Shown here: piece by piece, positions 1-8,564 of the stretch | Layout of the letters: every line of letters begins with the position of its first letter | How positions within the stretch are numbered: the first letter of the stretch is position 1 | DNA from: Chloromonas sp. AAM2 | Lineage: Eukaryota; Chlorophyta; Chlorophyceae; Chlamydomonadales; Chlamydomonadaceae | Length of the DNA stretch: 14,656 bases | Reading direction: 5' to 3' | Assembly: GCA_004335635.1 (NCBI GenBank) | Contig: QAXH01004954.1 | Span: 268 to 14,923 of the forward strand | Program-made: the position numbers and the translations under genes | The notes under the pieces: model-generated | The model's database searches: none | What the model saw: only the letters and a program-made list of their open reading frames with translations | Told to the model about the DNA's origin: nothing

Positions 1-250
1 CTGCATCCTCTTCCTCTTCTACGCTGATCGCCGTCTGATCCTGGAGGGTTTGAGCGCGTCCGTGTACGGTCCGCCGGAGCTGCCCAGTGGCAACGGGGTG
101 GACTGGAACGGCATGGGCCCGTTCTGGCGCAAGAGCGCCGAGAACGCCATCCCCGCCCTGCCGCTGCGTGAGGTGCTGGACAGCGTCCCGGCCTGGCCAG
201 GCGTGGTGGCCGACGAGACCGAGTCCGAGGCAGAGGAGGGCGGCGAGTAG
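1..250 (+). CDS. 3' end of an unidentified protein-coding gene (partial)
   Basis: The frame is open from base 2 to the TAG at 248-250, giving 82 residues, and it enters from outside the window. It begins with a hydrophobic run (CILFLFYADRRLILEG), which could be the end of a membrane segment followed by a basic stretch. A polar part follows with the motif WNGMGPFWRKSAENAIP. The last 15 residues are very acidic (ADETESEAEEGGE). Codons are GC-rich at the third position, more so than anything else in the window, which strongly supports coding. No splice acceptor is needed within the visible part, so this is probably the last exon. The family is not recognised. TGTAA motifs lie about 250 bases after the stop, and the gene converges on the minus-strand gene ending at 1841. 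Confidence 0.75.
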   Translation, partial: CILFLFYADRRLILEGLSASVYGPPELPSGNGVDWNGMGPFWRKSAENAIPALPLREVLDSVPAWPGVVADETESEAEEGGE

Positions 251-300
251 CGAGTTGGTACACGGTGATGTATGCCGGAATTCGCGGTATTTTCGAGTCA

Positions 301-545
301 TGTCAAGGATCCTGTCGAGTTCTTTGGAGTTCTGACGAGTTCTTCCAGAGTTCTAATGAGTTCCATAAGAGTTCAATTGAGTTCTTCAAGGGTTCCAATG
401 AGTTCTGACGAGTTCTAATGGGCTCTTATGGAGTTCTAACGAGTTCTAATGGGCTCTTATGGAGTTCTAACGAGTTCTACAGAGTCATAAGAAAGCTGTA
501 AGGAAGCTGTAATGGAGTTCTGAGAAGTTCTCAGAAGTTCTTCTG
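301..545. repeat. GAGTTCT minisatellite in the 3' UTR of the first gene
   Basis: The stretch is built from about a dozen copies of GAGTTCT or one-base variants, spaced about 10 nt apart, with spacers such as AAC, GAC and AATG. Inside it a 31-nt unit (acgagttctaatgggctctt followed by atggagttcta) is repeated exactly at 408-438 and 439-469, with a partial third copy at 470-479. Two more GAGTTCT copies lie at about 699-712. The array sits between the stop codon and the TGTAA motifs, so it would be transcribed into the 3' UTR. Confidence 0.85.
497..512 (+). terminator. Candidate polyadenylation signals (two TGTAA)
   Basis: TGTAA occurs at 497-501 and again at 508-512 in the duplicated context AAGCTGTAA, about 250 bases after the stop at 250. 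TGTAA is the usual green-algal polyadenylation signal, and 3' UTRs of this length are normal in Chlamydomonas-like algae. The assignment is by motif only. Confidence 0.45.
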
Positions 546-1768
546 TCCAGACATGAAAAAAGCAGATCAGCTTCCTCAAAAGCCACTTGACGCACTTTTT
601 CACCTTGGCTCAGACCAAGGCAACTGCCTCAGTCACATGGTGTGCATCTCACACCTTGGATCTCAGTGTATGCAAAGACTTACAAGTACACAGCTGGAGT
701 TCTGACGAGTTCTGGGTACCAGAACTCGGTGAAGACAAAATCATCGACAGCTGCTCGGCGGTCGCCTCCTTTTAGTTTATTCCTTTTTATACGACTCTGG
801 TCTCTCGTTGCGGTCATGAAGACGTGGTTTTGGCGCTGAGAGGCTCTGTCTCTGCAAAGTTATTGCAGAAAAACTCATTTTTCAAGAGTACCGTGTACCA
901 CAACACCCGTTATCCACCCCGTGTGCGATTGACGCACATACGAATACACCCATGTTTGCCTGACACACACAGTCACTGTGTGGCCACAGCCCCTGTGAGC
1001 ACCACGGACAACACTGGTCCAGTGGTACTCCCAGGAATTGTCCCAGAACTGGCAAACTTTTTTTTTTTGGTGCTTCCACTTGTGATCGTTTGCACTGCAG
1101 CGGTGGCGTTTCAGCACGTTTGGTCTGTCTCAGTCACGCCTTTGCATGGGCCCAGTGGAGAACGCCCACACTTTCCCGATCTGTCACACATCTACTGCCG
1201 CACTAGGTCCGTGCTATACTGTCCCATACTGTGCTGTCTTATCTGCAAACACCGGGTCATCGTGAGGTGTGACACCGTACACTTGAGCTGATTATGATCC
1301 ACCTCCTGGTATTGCTGCTACTCTACCCGGGCTTCCCACAGTCAAATACAAGTTGGTTATTGCTTTCCAGCAAGCACCCTGCGTCAGTATACTTATTCAC
1401 CACACATCATCAACAGTACACGACAATGCAGGCTTCTCGCAGCGGCATCCTTCCTCTTTTGCAAACACATGGGTCTGTCTTGACATCGAGTAAGAGCTAT
1501 CATGACACCGGTAGCAAGTGCCCAAACTGTCAGCAGCAAGAGCTTTCCCTACATGACAACGTATGCCGGACGCCACATCCTGCTCACTCCTGCTACAGCA
1601 CTGGTCAACATGATTTAGTATAATCCAGCCGACAGGTCAGTCTCCTTGCTAGTACCTTCCAGCTCATCTTCTTTGTTTAGCCTGCGTGGTGGCTTGCATT
1701 TATCGGCCAGGCCCCCTTCAAGCGTCCCTCTATGCTGCAATTGTATGCATTCCCTCATCTCTCACTTG
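546..1768. other. Convergent intergenic region, no gene seen
   Basis: Apart from the two stray GAGTTCT copies near 700 and a nine-base T run at about 1060, nothing here looks coding. The open frames at 824-1291 and 1294-1623 on the plus strand have no codon bias, are rich in Cys, His and Thr as expected of random frames, and lack splice signals. The region separates two converging genes. Confidence 0.5.
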
Positions 1769-1813
1769 TTACAACAACGCCGCTGTCACTCAGTTCATCC
1801 CTCACTCGTTACA
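1769..1813 (-). terminator. Candidate polyadenylation signals of the DUF3054 gene
   Basis: On the minus strand TGTAA occurs at 1813-1809 and 1773-1769, that is 27 and 67 bases after the stop codon of the gene ending at 1841. Both lie in a duplicated context (on the plus strand, ctcact followed by t or c and gttacaa). Either could be the polyadenylation signal. Confidence 0.45.
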
Positions 1814-1840
1814 AATTGACTCCTTCACTCAATTCACTGT

Positions 1841-4776
1841 TCACCATCGCTTGGTGAGGCTCATGAGCAGCTGCACAAACTCGAAGGGGTTTCCCTGCTT
1901 GTCCTTCCGGGCGGCGATGCTCTGAGCGGCGGTCATGGGAGCGGCCTGCACACACGCCGATCAGTGCAACATAAGTTGGTGATGAGTAATAGAGGCATAC
2001 TCAGAAAAAGTGCAAACGCTAGGAAACCAAGAAGCACACTTTCTTGGACTGTCATGTGCGTCCCTCTGCCCTCATGACACATCCTAGTCATTGAACCATG
2101 CAAACATAACAGCTTGCAGGGCCCACTTCCAGTCTGACGCCACTGGTTCTGCATGCCTTCTTCGCAGGCCACCATCAAAACCAACCTTGTCCCTCACCTC
2201 CTTTGTTGTTGCAGCCAGGACCGACCTCCACCCCACCATGAGCACAGCAGTGGCCACTGCACACACAGGCAGTGAACACACGCTGTACAGTACACACTGA
2301 GAGCTCAGGTCGGTCGGCATGTGGTATGGCATGGCTTCAGAACATGCGGTCATTCCATGTACACTCAACACTGATGTGGAACTGCGAAAATGGGGGTCCT
2401 TGTGTAGCGTGTCCTCAACGCTATTGGGAACGTGTCCATGCCAAGAGTTGAAATACCCATCCAGCTGTGTCACTCTGCTGACGATTTTCCAGACGCAGTG
2501 AGGCTGTGCGTGTAAGGGTAACTCGGGCCTGAGTTTGATACCAGCTTGTTTTTGCCTTGCAGTCACCTGCGCTGCAGCTGTAATCCTTCCCATTCAACAA
2601 GACTGTTCACAGCCCCTTCCCGCTGCTACACCTCGCACACACACACCAATCACTGCAGCCATCATACAAGACCCCTTGCACCCATTTCCGTCCGCGACAC
2701 CTGGCACACGTGCACTGCCTACCAGTAAGCCTAGCTACGCCCCCACCCACCCAATGAGACAACGATGAACGATGTGGGCGGCACATAGCCCTTGGACAGG
2801 CCTCTGAAGACCAGCCCTAAGGGTGTGGCCACTGCCCAGCACTTGGCGGCTGTAAGGGCTGCGGGTCCGACCTTGGACCCCTGGGCTGCGGGGCCGTAAC
2901 CGCCCAGGAAGGGAGCGGAGACTAGCCAACCTGCAGGGGCGAGGGTAGTGCCTGTGACTGTTGGGCATGCACTGCGTGCCTCTCTTCCCATAAATCCATG
3001 TGTTTCTCAACCCTGTTATAGCGACAGCCACGTGAGATTGATTTTGTGAAGTAGTTATCTGGTTTGATCTGGTTTCAATAAGCGTGACCTGCAGATAGCT
3101 TTGAGCTTGCATGGATGCTGGTCGGACAGGCAGTTCTCAGCTGGGGATGGTTTAAATGGTCCCTGTCAGTGTGTAAGTGCGCCTTTGGACGGACAGATCT
3201 GCAACGCACCCGCAATGAATGGCACGGCTGTGTAGATTGTTTCCACGTCCAGCACTCCGCCGTGGTTGATGCGCCCGATGCATGCAAACAGCAACAGGGC
3301 AGCTGAGTCCCCTCCAGCCATGAGCAGAGCACGACTGCAAGGCAGGGACATGATTGTGACAGTGGCCAGATTGTGTGCAGTCATCGGGTAATCGAGCAGT
3401 GGTCACATTGTGTGCAGTCATGCAGTGGCCAGCACAGCCATCATGGCCGCTGTCGTCTTTGTGCACAGCGATCATACCTGCATGTGCTCCTGCTGATCAG
3501 TGCATGTGCAGGGGGGAACAGAGCACAGAGCCTTTGCCGCATCAGATCTGCAAGGTTGATGTCCCTGTGCGACCTCATGCAGTCCAGCTGCAACTGAGCA
3601 ATTTAGCTGCAACAGCTGCAAGCTAGACCTCCTCCTATTTGAAACTGAACCCATCCCTCGATCCCATGACCCCCAACATAACACCATGAGTGTTCACCGT
3701 CTCCAGCCTTACACAAAGCAATGCAACCCCATCCAAACCAGGATGGTGTTGTTATGATATCCCAGTCAAACTCCCTTACAGGAGAAGTGTTCTATGTGAT
3801 TGCCGCGGATAGCAGAAGACAGCCGCGCCCCCAACCACCACCACCGCCAGGCCTGTGTGTGAGTCAACCCCAGCCCATCCCCGCGCTCACTTCCAGTCAA
3901 AGCTCTTTCCGTCGTCTATGGCAGCCACACCAGCCCAGGCGTCTGGCCCAGTCTTCTCAACCGCAACAACCTGCAACCACATGCCCTGGGGAATCACGTG
4001 AAAATGATACGCAGGACAGGCCAGTTGGGGTGCACATGAAAGGCACGTCCGGGAGATGCAGATTGCAAAACTTGGATGTTTGGAACGTGGAACAAGCTAA
4101 ACAACTTTGGATACCAGGCTCCGCAGAGAGGGCTGCAATTGCGAAGGTAGGCTCCATAGTGGGGTGTCCTTGCATCCGATCTGAACGTATGCACATCAGC
4201 TACCAGCCTGATGCTATCCGACATGTCAGTTCGCACCAAAGGCGTGCGTGTTGTATGAGGATGTGGCTCACATGCATGCGGGCGACTGACTGATGTGATG
4301 TATGGTGGAATGGCATGTGAAACCAAGGTGACCTCCACCTGTGTGTGAGGGTGTGCCAGGTATGTGCTCTTTGGTGGTGCCTCATCTGATCATGTCAGTG
4401 TGCTGGCTCAGCTGCTACTGTTTTACTTGATCACAGCAGATGGGCGTCTGCACATGCAATGATAGACATGCAGTGTTGAAAACTGTTAATGCATGCCCAC
4501 CTCCAGGGGTTGCCCATCTGGCCCCAGCATGACTGATGGTCGGCCTGGTGGGGGACGAGCCGGCATGGTACGCTGTGCAGGCCGTGTAGGCTGCGGAGGT
4601 GTTCCATTGTTGCTTGCTGTATCTTGTTGCTGCGCTTGTGTGGTCAGATTGACTGTGCGACGCATGCAGCGGGCTTGCACTGGCCCAGCTGGGTTAAGGC
4701 CGTAGGTGAACGCCTGCCTGGAAGCCTGCAACATCCTACTTGCCATTCTATGGGTCAAAAGGGACGATGCCATCAT
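1841..4776 (-). CDS. DUF3054-family membrane protein, plastid-type leader, seven exons
   Basis: Exons in transcript order are 4776-4501, 3970-3891, 3564-3478, 3334-3210, 2930-2751, 2256-2198 and 1945-1841. They total 912 nt, or 303 residues plus TGA. All introns are GT..AG, with phases 0, 2, 2, 1, 1 and 0. Residues 1-50 are rich in Ser, Arg and Ala and nearly free of acidic residues, as in a chloroplast transit peptide, and a Pro/Gln-rich linker follows to 92. Residues 149-263 match the DUF3054 pattern as I know it: GGDSAALLLFACIGRINHGG, then TAVPFIAGWLVSAPFLGGYG, then KCWAVATPLGLVFRGLSKGY, then PTSFIVVSLVATAVLMVGWR. This gives about four membrane segments. The family occurs in plants and bacteria and its function is unknown. 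ATGs at 4773 and 4746, or one at 4899, are alternative starts. The exon 2 acceptor could instead add five residues (from 3985). The exon 3 acceptor (cacag) is the least certain junction. Confidence 0.85.
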
Positions 4777-5039
4777 GGCACTTTGAGTGCACGTGTCGAC
4801 GTGTCTAACCCGCAAACTGATACAAAGCGATTGCTCAATCGCAAACCGGATCTCTGCGTATTGTGCGCATGCGGCCACTGCACAGCCATCCTTCTGCATT
4901 GGAAACGCAGTCGCTGGAACGATGGATTTCGATAGACGGTTTTATCGGTTGTGGCACATCACACAATCTTCAAGCACTCTGTTTCACAACTTGATTGGAG
5001 CCCTTTGTGACTCCTAAGAGTGTCGATCTTTTGGGGTGG
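4777..5039. other. 5' flank of the DUF3054 gene
   Basis: This is the upstream side of the minus-strand gene that starts at 4776. The coding frame stays open to an ATG at 4899, so a longer leader is formally possible, but the codons there look random. A CACGTG palindrome lies at 4790-4795, just before the start. The same hexamer is common elsewhere in the window, so it carries little weight. No TATA box is evident. Confidence 0.3.
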
Positions 5040-5341
5040 TTATAGTCTGAACCTTTGGGTCATCACACTGGCCAAGCCCGCACCACATGTGTCACACATG
5101 GGCAGCAGGTGCGTCAATGATACGCACCACTCCTTGGACATGCAGGCACCCAGCACAAAGCATGCGACCAGCGCCGGCTGTCTTTCAATCGCTGCCTGCG
5201 TGACCTGTGAATCATGCATGATTTTTCCATAGCGCAAATTGAATCGCAGGCCAATTTGCTGCGTGCGTTGATCAGGGTAGCATTGCACAGCCAACCTCCC
5301 GCCTTGAACGCGCGGTAGCAACGGAGCGCAAGAGTATGGGG
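5040..5341 (-). CDS. Candidate terminal exon next to the CT-rich repeat (uncertain)
   Basis: On the minus strand a very strong acceptor-like sequence (long pyrimidine tract ending in gtcccag) is followed by a frame that is open for 99 codons to TAA, entered in phase 1. It reads as plausible protein (for example LRFNLRYGKIMHDSQ, then AAIERQPALVACFVLGACMS, with Cys residues in PMCDTCGAG), and third-position GC is only moderate. A second frame is also open for about 75 codons, so the reading is ambiguous. No partner exon in matching phase was found, and no TGTAA lies close downstream. The family is not recognised. This may be chance or the remains of a gene. Confidence 0.22.
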
Positions 5342-5352
5342 CTGGGACACGA

Positions 5353-5482
5353 GCAAGAAAGGAGAAGGAAGGCAGGAACAAAGGCAGAAAGCAGAAATAG
5401 CAGAAAAGGCAGGAACGAACAAGGCAGAAGGCAGAAAGGAAGGCAACCAGCCACGAAGAACAGGAACAGAGCACAGAACGTG
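5353..5482 (+). repeat. AG/CT-rich dispersed repeat, copy 1
   Basis: This is an AG-rich tract on the plus strand, made largely of AAGGCAG and AGAAAGG steps, flowing into a non-simple part (ggaaggcaaccagcc at 5438-5452 and caggaacagagcacagaa at 5461-5478). The same sequence occurs inverted at 12281-12409, with the first block identical over 15 nt and the second differing by one base in 18. This shows a dispersed element rather than simple-sequence convergence. Read on the minus strand it is CT-rich and ends in a splice-acceptor-like CCCAG. Confidence 0.75.
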
Positions 5483-5683
5483 CAGAAGAAAGTGCAGCTG
5501 AGACCACAAACTTGGGACAAATTGGCATGGTTGTACAGGCTGACGTACAAATGACAGATTGGCATCAGCCAAACCAAAGGAAAGCATGCATGATGCACTG
5601 ACAATTACAAGTTGAGCAGCGACAAACAGCAGAGAGTGCGCTGAGTTCTAACAACCCCAGTGCCAAAGTGGGCAACATGACTC

Positions 5684-5935
5684 ACCGCTTCAACTCAAGA
5701 GCGGCGCCATGGCTACGATCAATGGCAACTAAAAATAAACACCAACACCACGGGCCAGCAATTGCCCTTCTAAGTCCAAACATAACGGTTGCAATCGTCA
5801 GAGACCTGAGAAAGAGCCCGCCATTCATCTTGGTTGCGCCTGTCAAGGTGCGCCTGTCGAGATGAGTTTGGCCGGAACTGCCTGGGAGACTGTGCTGGAG
5901 ATTCAGCCGCACCCGGACAGCTTGAGCCTGCAAAT
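5684..5935 (-). other. Candidate exon(s), frame unresolved
   Basis: On the minus strand a good acceptor (tgccacatttgcag) precedes 5935, and two donors follow: tctcag followed by gtctct near 5813, and aagcg followed by gtgagt at 5683. One frame ends at the first donor and reads as polar protein (SSCPGAAESPAQSP, then LDRRNQDEWRALSQ, entered in phase 1). Another runs to the second donor and contains hydrophobic stretches. On the opposite strand a 75-codon ORF starting with ATG at 5862 (MSLAGTAWETVLEIQPHPD) also looks protein-like. At most one of these is real, and no linked exons were found. Confidence 0.2.
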
Positions 5936-6089
5936 GTGGCAGAACGAGTCTGCATTATTCATTGCTCATCCCCAACACACACTTGCTAAAAGCAGGCCTT
6001 TATGCATCCATGCAAACGAGCACCGACAATGCTGTGGCATACCGCTGAACTGTGAAACACACCTGCCAGGGCACAGTTCGCCTGTATGA

Positions 6090-6905
6090 CCCTTTCTCAC
6101 GTCATGGCAACAATGCCAACATAGGGTTTACGATACACAGTGTATTGTTAGGGCAGTACAAGGGTTATATTTTCTCCTAGAATTATACTATCTCTTAGAA
6201 TTACCTCTTAGAATGTGGGGTGTGCCACAGCGGCCTTACACACTGCAGGGTGCACAGCCAGCCACACTGCCTATGGTGGCTGTCCGAAATCTTTGGATAG
6301 AGCCACTGTAGTACGTCTCTCTCTCCAGAGAGATGCATATAACCAGTTAAGGCTAGAAGGGTAAACCTTCGCAGACCTTCCCCACACTAGTTAGGGCAGC
6401 ACAAATCCCGTCCTGCTCCCGGTCTGATCTATCAATACTATTCATCGAGAACCTGCCACAACCCAAGTGCCCTAAAACACTGGGTCTGGGGTGGGGTGGG
6501 GTAAATGACACATTCCAAGTACTTTGGCATACTCGATTTTGCCTGTTGAAACCGTTGCAAGGGAGAAACAGCAGGGGTCTAAGTGGTTTGGCATTACTGT
6601 GTGCACATGGCTGCACATGGCTGGCCCAGAACGCCAGAAAAAGGTGGTGTTACGCTTTGTGGTTGGAATCAGACATGGTGAAAGAAAGAAAGGTTGGCGT
6701 AAGTAAGGAGGCCGGGTGGTTGAGCCCAGGCCCCCATGCGTCAGACATGGTGGGTTGGGGTCAGGACTCTTTCGTAGCGTTGCACGGGCCGCTGCCCTCG
6801 TACTATTAATTTGAGAACCTGCCGCAGGCAAACTGCCCTGAAAACATGTATGAAAAGCAGACGTAATAGGAAGAAATGTAACGCTCACTCACCTGGAGTG
6901 CAGTG
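6090..6905. other. Non-coding stretch with short repeats
   Basis: No coding exon could be supported. Contents are a tandem-like series around ctcttagaatta (6172-6212), a small hairpin (ctctct/agagag at about 6317-6334), a doubled tgcacatggc (about 6604-6623), and a diverged direct repeat of about 30 nt (gagaacctgcc...tgccct.aaaac) at about 6448-6478 and 6814-6844. A minus-strand TGTAA lies at 6240-6236 and could serve the secreted-protein gene upstream of it, though it is far from the stop. Confidence 0.4.
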
Positions 6906-7947
6906 CTATCCATGTACCAAGCGGCCAACCAACTCTCCCAGCTCCGCCTGCGGCCATTCCAGGCACTGAGCCAAGTCAGGAAGCTCCCACACCGATTGAT
7001 ACTTCAAACAGGCACTCGTGAAGCATGGTCAGCTTGCTGCTGGAAGTGAAGCTAGCCTGGACTCAGATGTCGTGCACCGTTTGCTAGTCAGGACTGGCTG
7101 TGCAGGAGATGGTTTTCCTGATTTGCCTGAACACAGCGTGAAGTGGGTTGTGCGATGTGATCACCCCTTACCTGCATCAGCTTGCGATCACCTCCTCCTG
7201 CCGTGCCACCCGTGTCACCCGTATCTCCCACGCCGAAAAGAATACCTGCCGTGCCGCCTGTCACATTCACCTCTGACTCCCCGCCTTCCACATTGACCCT
7301 CTGTGAGACCGTCACATTGTCACCAGTGCCGCCCGACTGCGACAGTCTGCGGCCTCCCCCACCTCCCTTGTCTCCCACGAGAAACAGTGTTGAACCACCG
7401 CCCTTCACATCCACTTCCGACTCGCCGCCCTCCACATTGACATCCTGTGAGACCGTGACAGTGTCGTCTGCAACAAGTCAGATAGGTACAAGCAAGGTTT
7501 GACACGAAGGACCAGCAATGACTCCTGCATCGTCCTGCTAGAGCCGGTATGGCTGCAGAAGTCCAAATCGGCATTTAATGGCAGCCGTATGATCAGCACC
7601 AAGCCTTTTAGTTCGTCTAGCCTAATCCCTTCATGGCATCACCATCTTGACCCGTTTTACTGATAATAATTTCAGTAGGTAGAGGCAGCAATATTTCTTG
7701 CGTGCGCCCTTGGTGTGGAATGCATCCAGCGGGCACACGGGTGGAGGTTGCTTGCGCGCAGCCCCAGAAGTGCAAACGAACAATTTAATTGTGCGTTCCG
7801 TTCAAATGTCGGATGCGAATGCGTTTAACGCTCACTTTCGGCCCGGATAGCAGGAGCCGCAAGGAGCGCGATCAGAGCCATAAATACCAGCAGTCCGGCC
7901 CAGCCTGGGCTTCTGTTCGCACACCGAGTCATCGAGCCTGTGGGCAT
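6906..7947 (-). CDS. Secreted Gly-rich protein with two tandem repeats ending in GGxR(R/K)L
   Basis: Exon 1 runs 7947-7836, with an alternative ATG at 7932. It encodes a clear signal peptide whose core is GLLVFMALIALLAAPA, followed by IRAE, and ends in phase 1 (donor gtgagc). Exon 2 is 7467-7172, entered through a strong acceptor (cttgttgcag) in matching phase, with a GTAAGG donor in phase 0. Counted from the ATG at 7932, exon 2 encodes two copies of one module (residues 34-76 and 82-131). Each has VTVSQ, VNVEGGESEV, a Gly-rich spacer with LF.VGD, and ends GGRRLSQ or GDRKLMQ. The protein is probably exported to the cell wall or matrix; no enzyme motif is seen. The last exon is uncertain. The model uses 7001-6906 (WELPDLAQCLEWPQAELGEL, then TAG). 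Alternatives in the same phase are 7097-7029 and an exon starting at 7039 and ending at a TGA near 7004. ATG 8097 would give a longer, membrane-anchored form. Confidence 0.6.
7172..7467 (-). repeat. Coding tandem duplication, about 144-nt period
   Basis: Exon 2 of the secreted-protein gene contains the same segment twice. On the plus strand the copies are visible as ctcc(c/g)cgcc(t/c)tccacattgac and tcctgtgagaccgt(g/c)aca(g/t)tg blocks about 144 nt apart. Protein identity over the core (VTVSQ-x-VNVEGGESEV-x-V) is complete except at the x positions. The spacers differ by insertions of Gly, Thr and Asp codons. Confidence 0.85.
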
Positions 7948-8470
7948 TCGCGCAAACAGAGAAGGTTGTCGGTCAGCCGAATAGGCAGGCTGCGATTGTA
8001 GCGGCCTGGTCCCGGAACCGTTGTCATGCCTCCCGCCCCATTGCGCGCTGCACACAGTGCCCAAAGAATCAACCATGCACCTACGCCTGACCGCCATGGT
8101 TGAATATGCATAACTAAACCCTGCACCACCGCGCTCCGCCGCACGCTTGAGCAACATGAACGCAAACAGATGACTTCAAAAGACGTCCGCTGTACCTATG
8201 ACTCACGCAATGCGTCCAAACGATTTGATCTTGAACAAGACGAGTCATGGGGCACTGACCTGCACAATCGGGCTCGGCCAAAAGCATGAGTGTCCTGATG
8301 AGCACGTAGTCGGACGCGTTGTGCACAGTACTGGAAAGCAGCCTTGTGAACACGTCATGCCCGTCATGTGAACCAGCGCTTGTGTCAAGAGTGAGAACGT
8401 GACGTAAGCCGATCAAGCCCGCAGACGAAACAGCGGCGATGAGAAGCACAAGCTCATGTCGATTGACCAT
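7929..8470 (-). CDS. Possible small secreted or membrane protein, or alternative 5' exon
   Basis: Exon 8470-8260 starts with ATG in good context (aagATGG) and encodes an N-terminal hydrophobic segment (ELVLLIAAVSSAGLIGL). It continues as ordinary protein (FTRLLSSTVHNASDYVLIRT) and ends in phase 1 at a GTCAGT donor. A good acceptor (gtgtgcag) at 8048 leads in matching phase to 8047-7929, encoding MTTVPGPGRYNRSLPIRLTD and ending TGA, for 109 residues in total. That TGA overlaps the ATG at 7932 of the secreted-protein gene. The same first exon could instead splice in phase to 7467, or to an acceptor at about 7938, making it an alternative 5' exon of that gene. The frame is also open upstream to an ATG at 8578. 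No family is recognised. Confidence 0.35.
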
Positions 8471-8564
8471 CTTCCCTTGTGATTGACAAAGTTGTTGCAG
8501 ACTACCCGAGTTTGATAACGGTTCAAGATAACCAGACTCTGAGAGTGTATTCATGTAGATACCC

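Noticed and set aside
824..1291. 155-codon plus-strand open frame
   Set aside because: It includes a T-run read as FFFL, has no codon bias, no good start context and no splice signals, and lies in a convergent intergenic region.
1294..1623. 109-codon plus-strand ORF starting with a hydrophobic LLVLLLLYPG
   Set aside because: It looks like a signal peptide at first, but the remainder is random in composition and the ORF points into the 3' end of the opposite gene with no TGTAA after it.
2084..2593. 169-codon minus-strand open frame
   Set aside because: Only 59 nt of it (2256-2198) is a supported exon; the rest is intron read-through on both sides of clear splice signals.
3721..4293. 190-codon plus-strand open frame
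   Set aside because: It lies antisense across intron 1, exon 2 and intron 2 of the DUF3054 gene, has no codon bias, and its composition is that of a shadow frame.
4790..4795. CACGTG (G-box-like) just upstream of the DUF3054 start
   Set aside because: The hexamer occurs at least seven more times in the window, including inside introns, so position alone gives no support.
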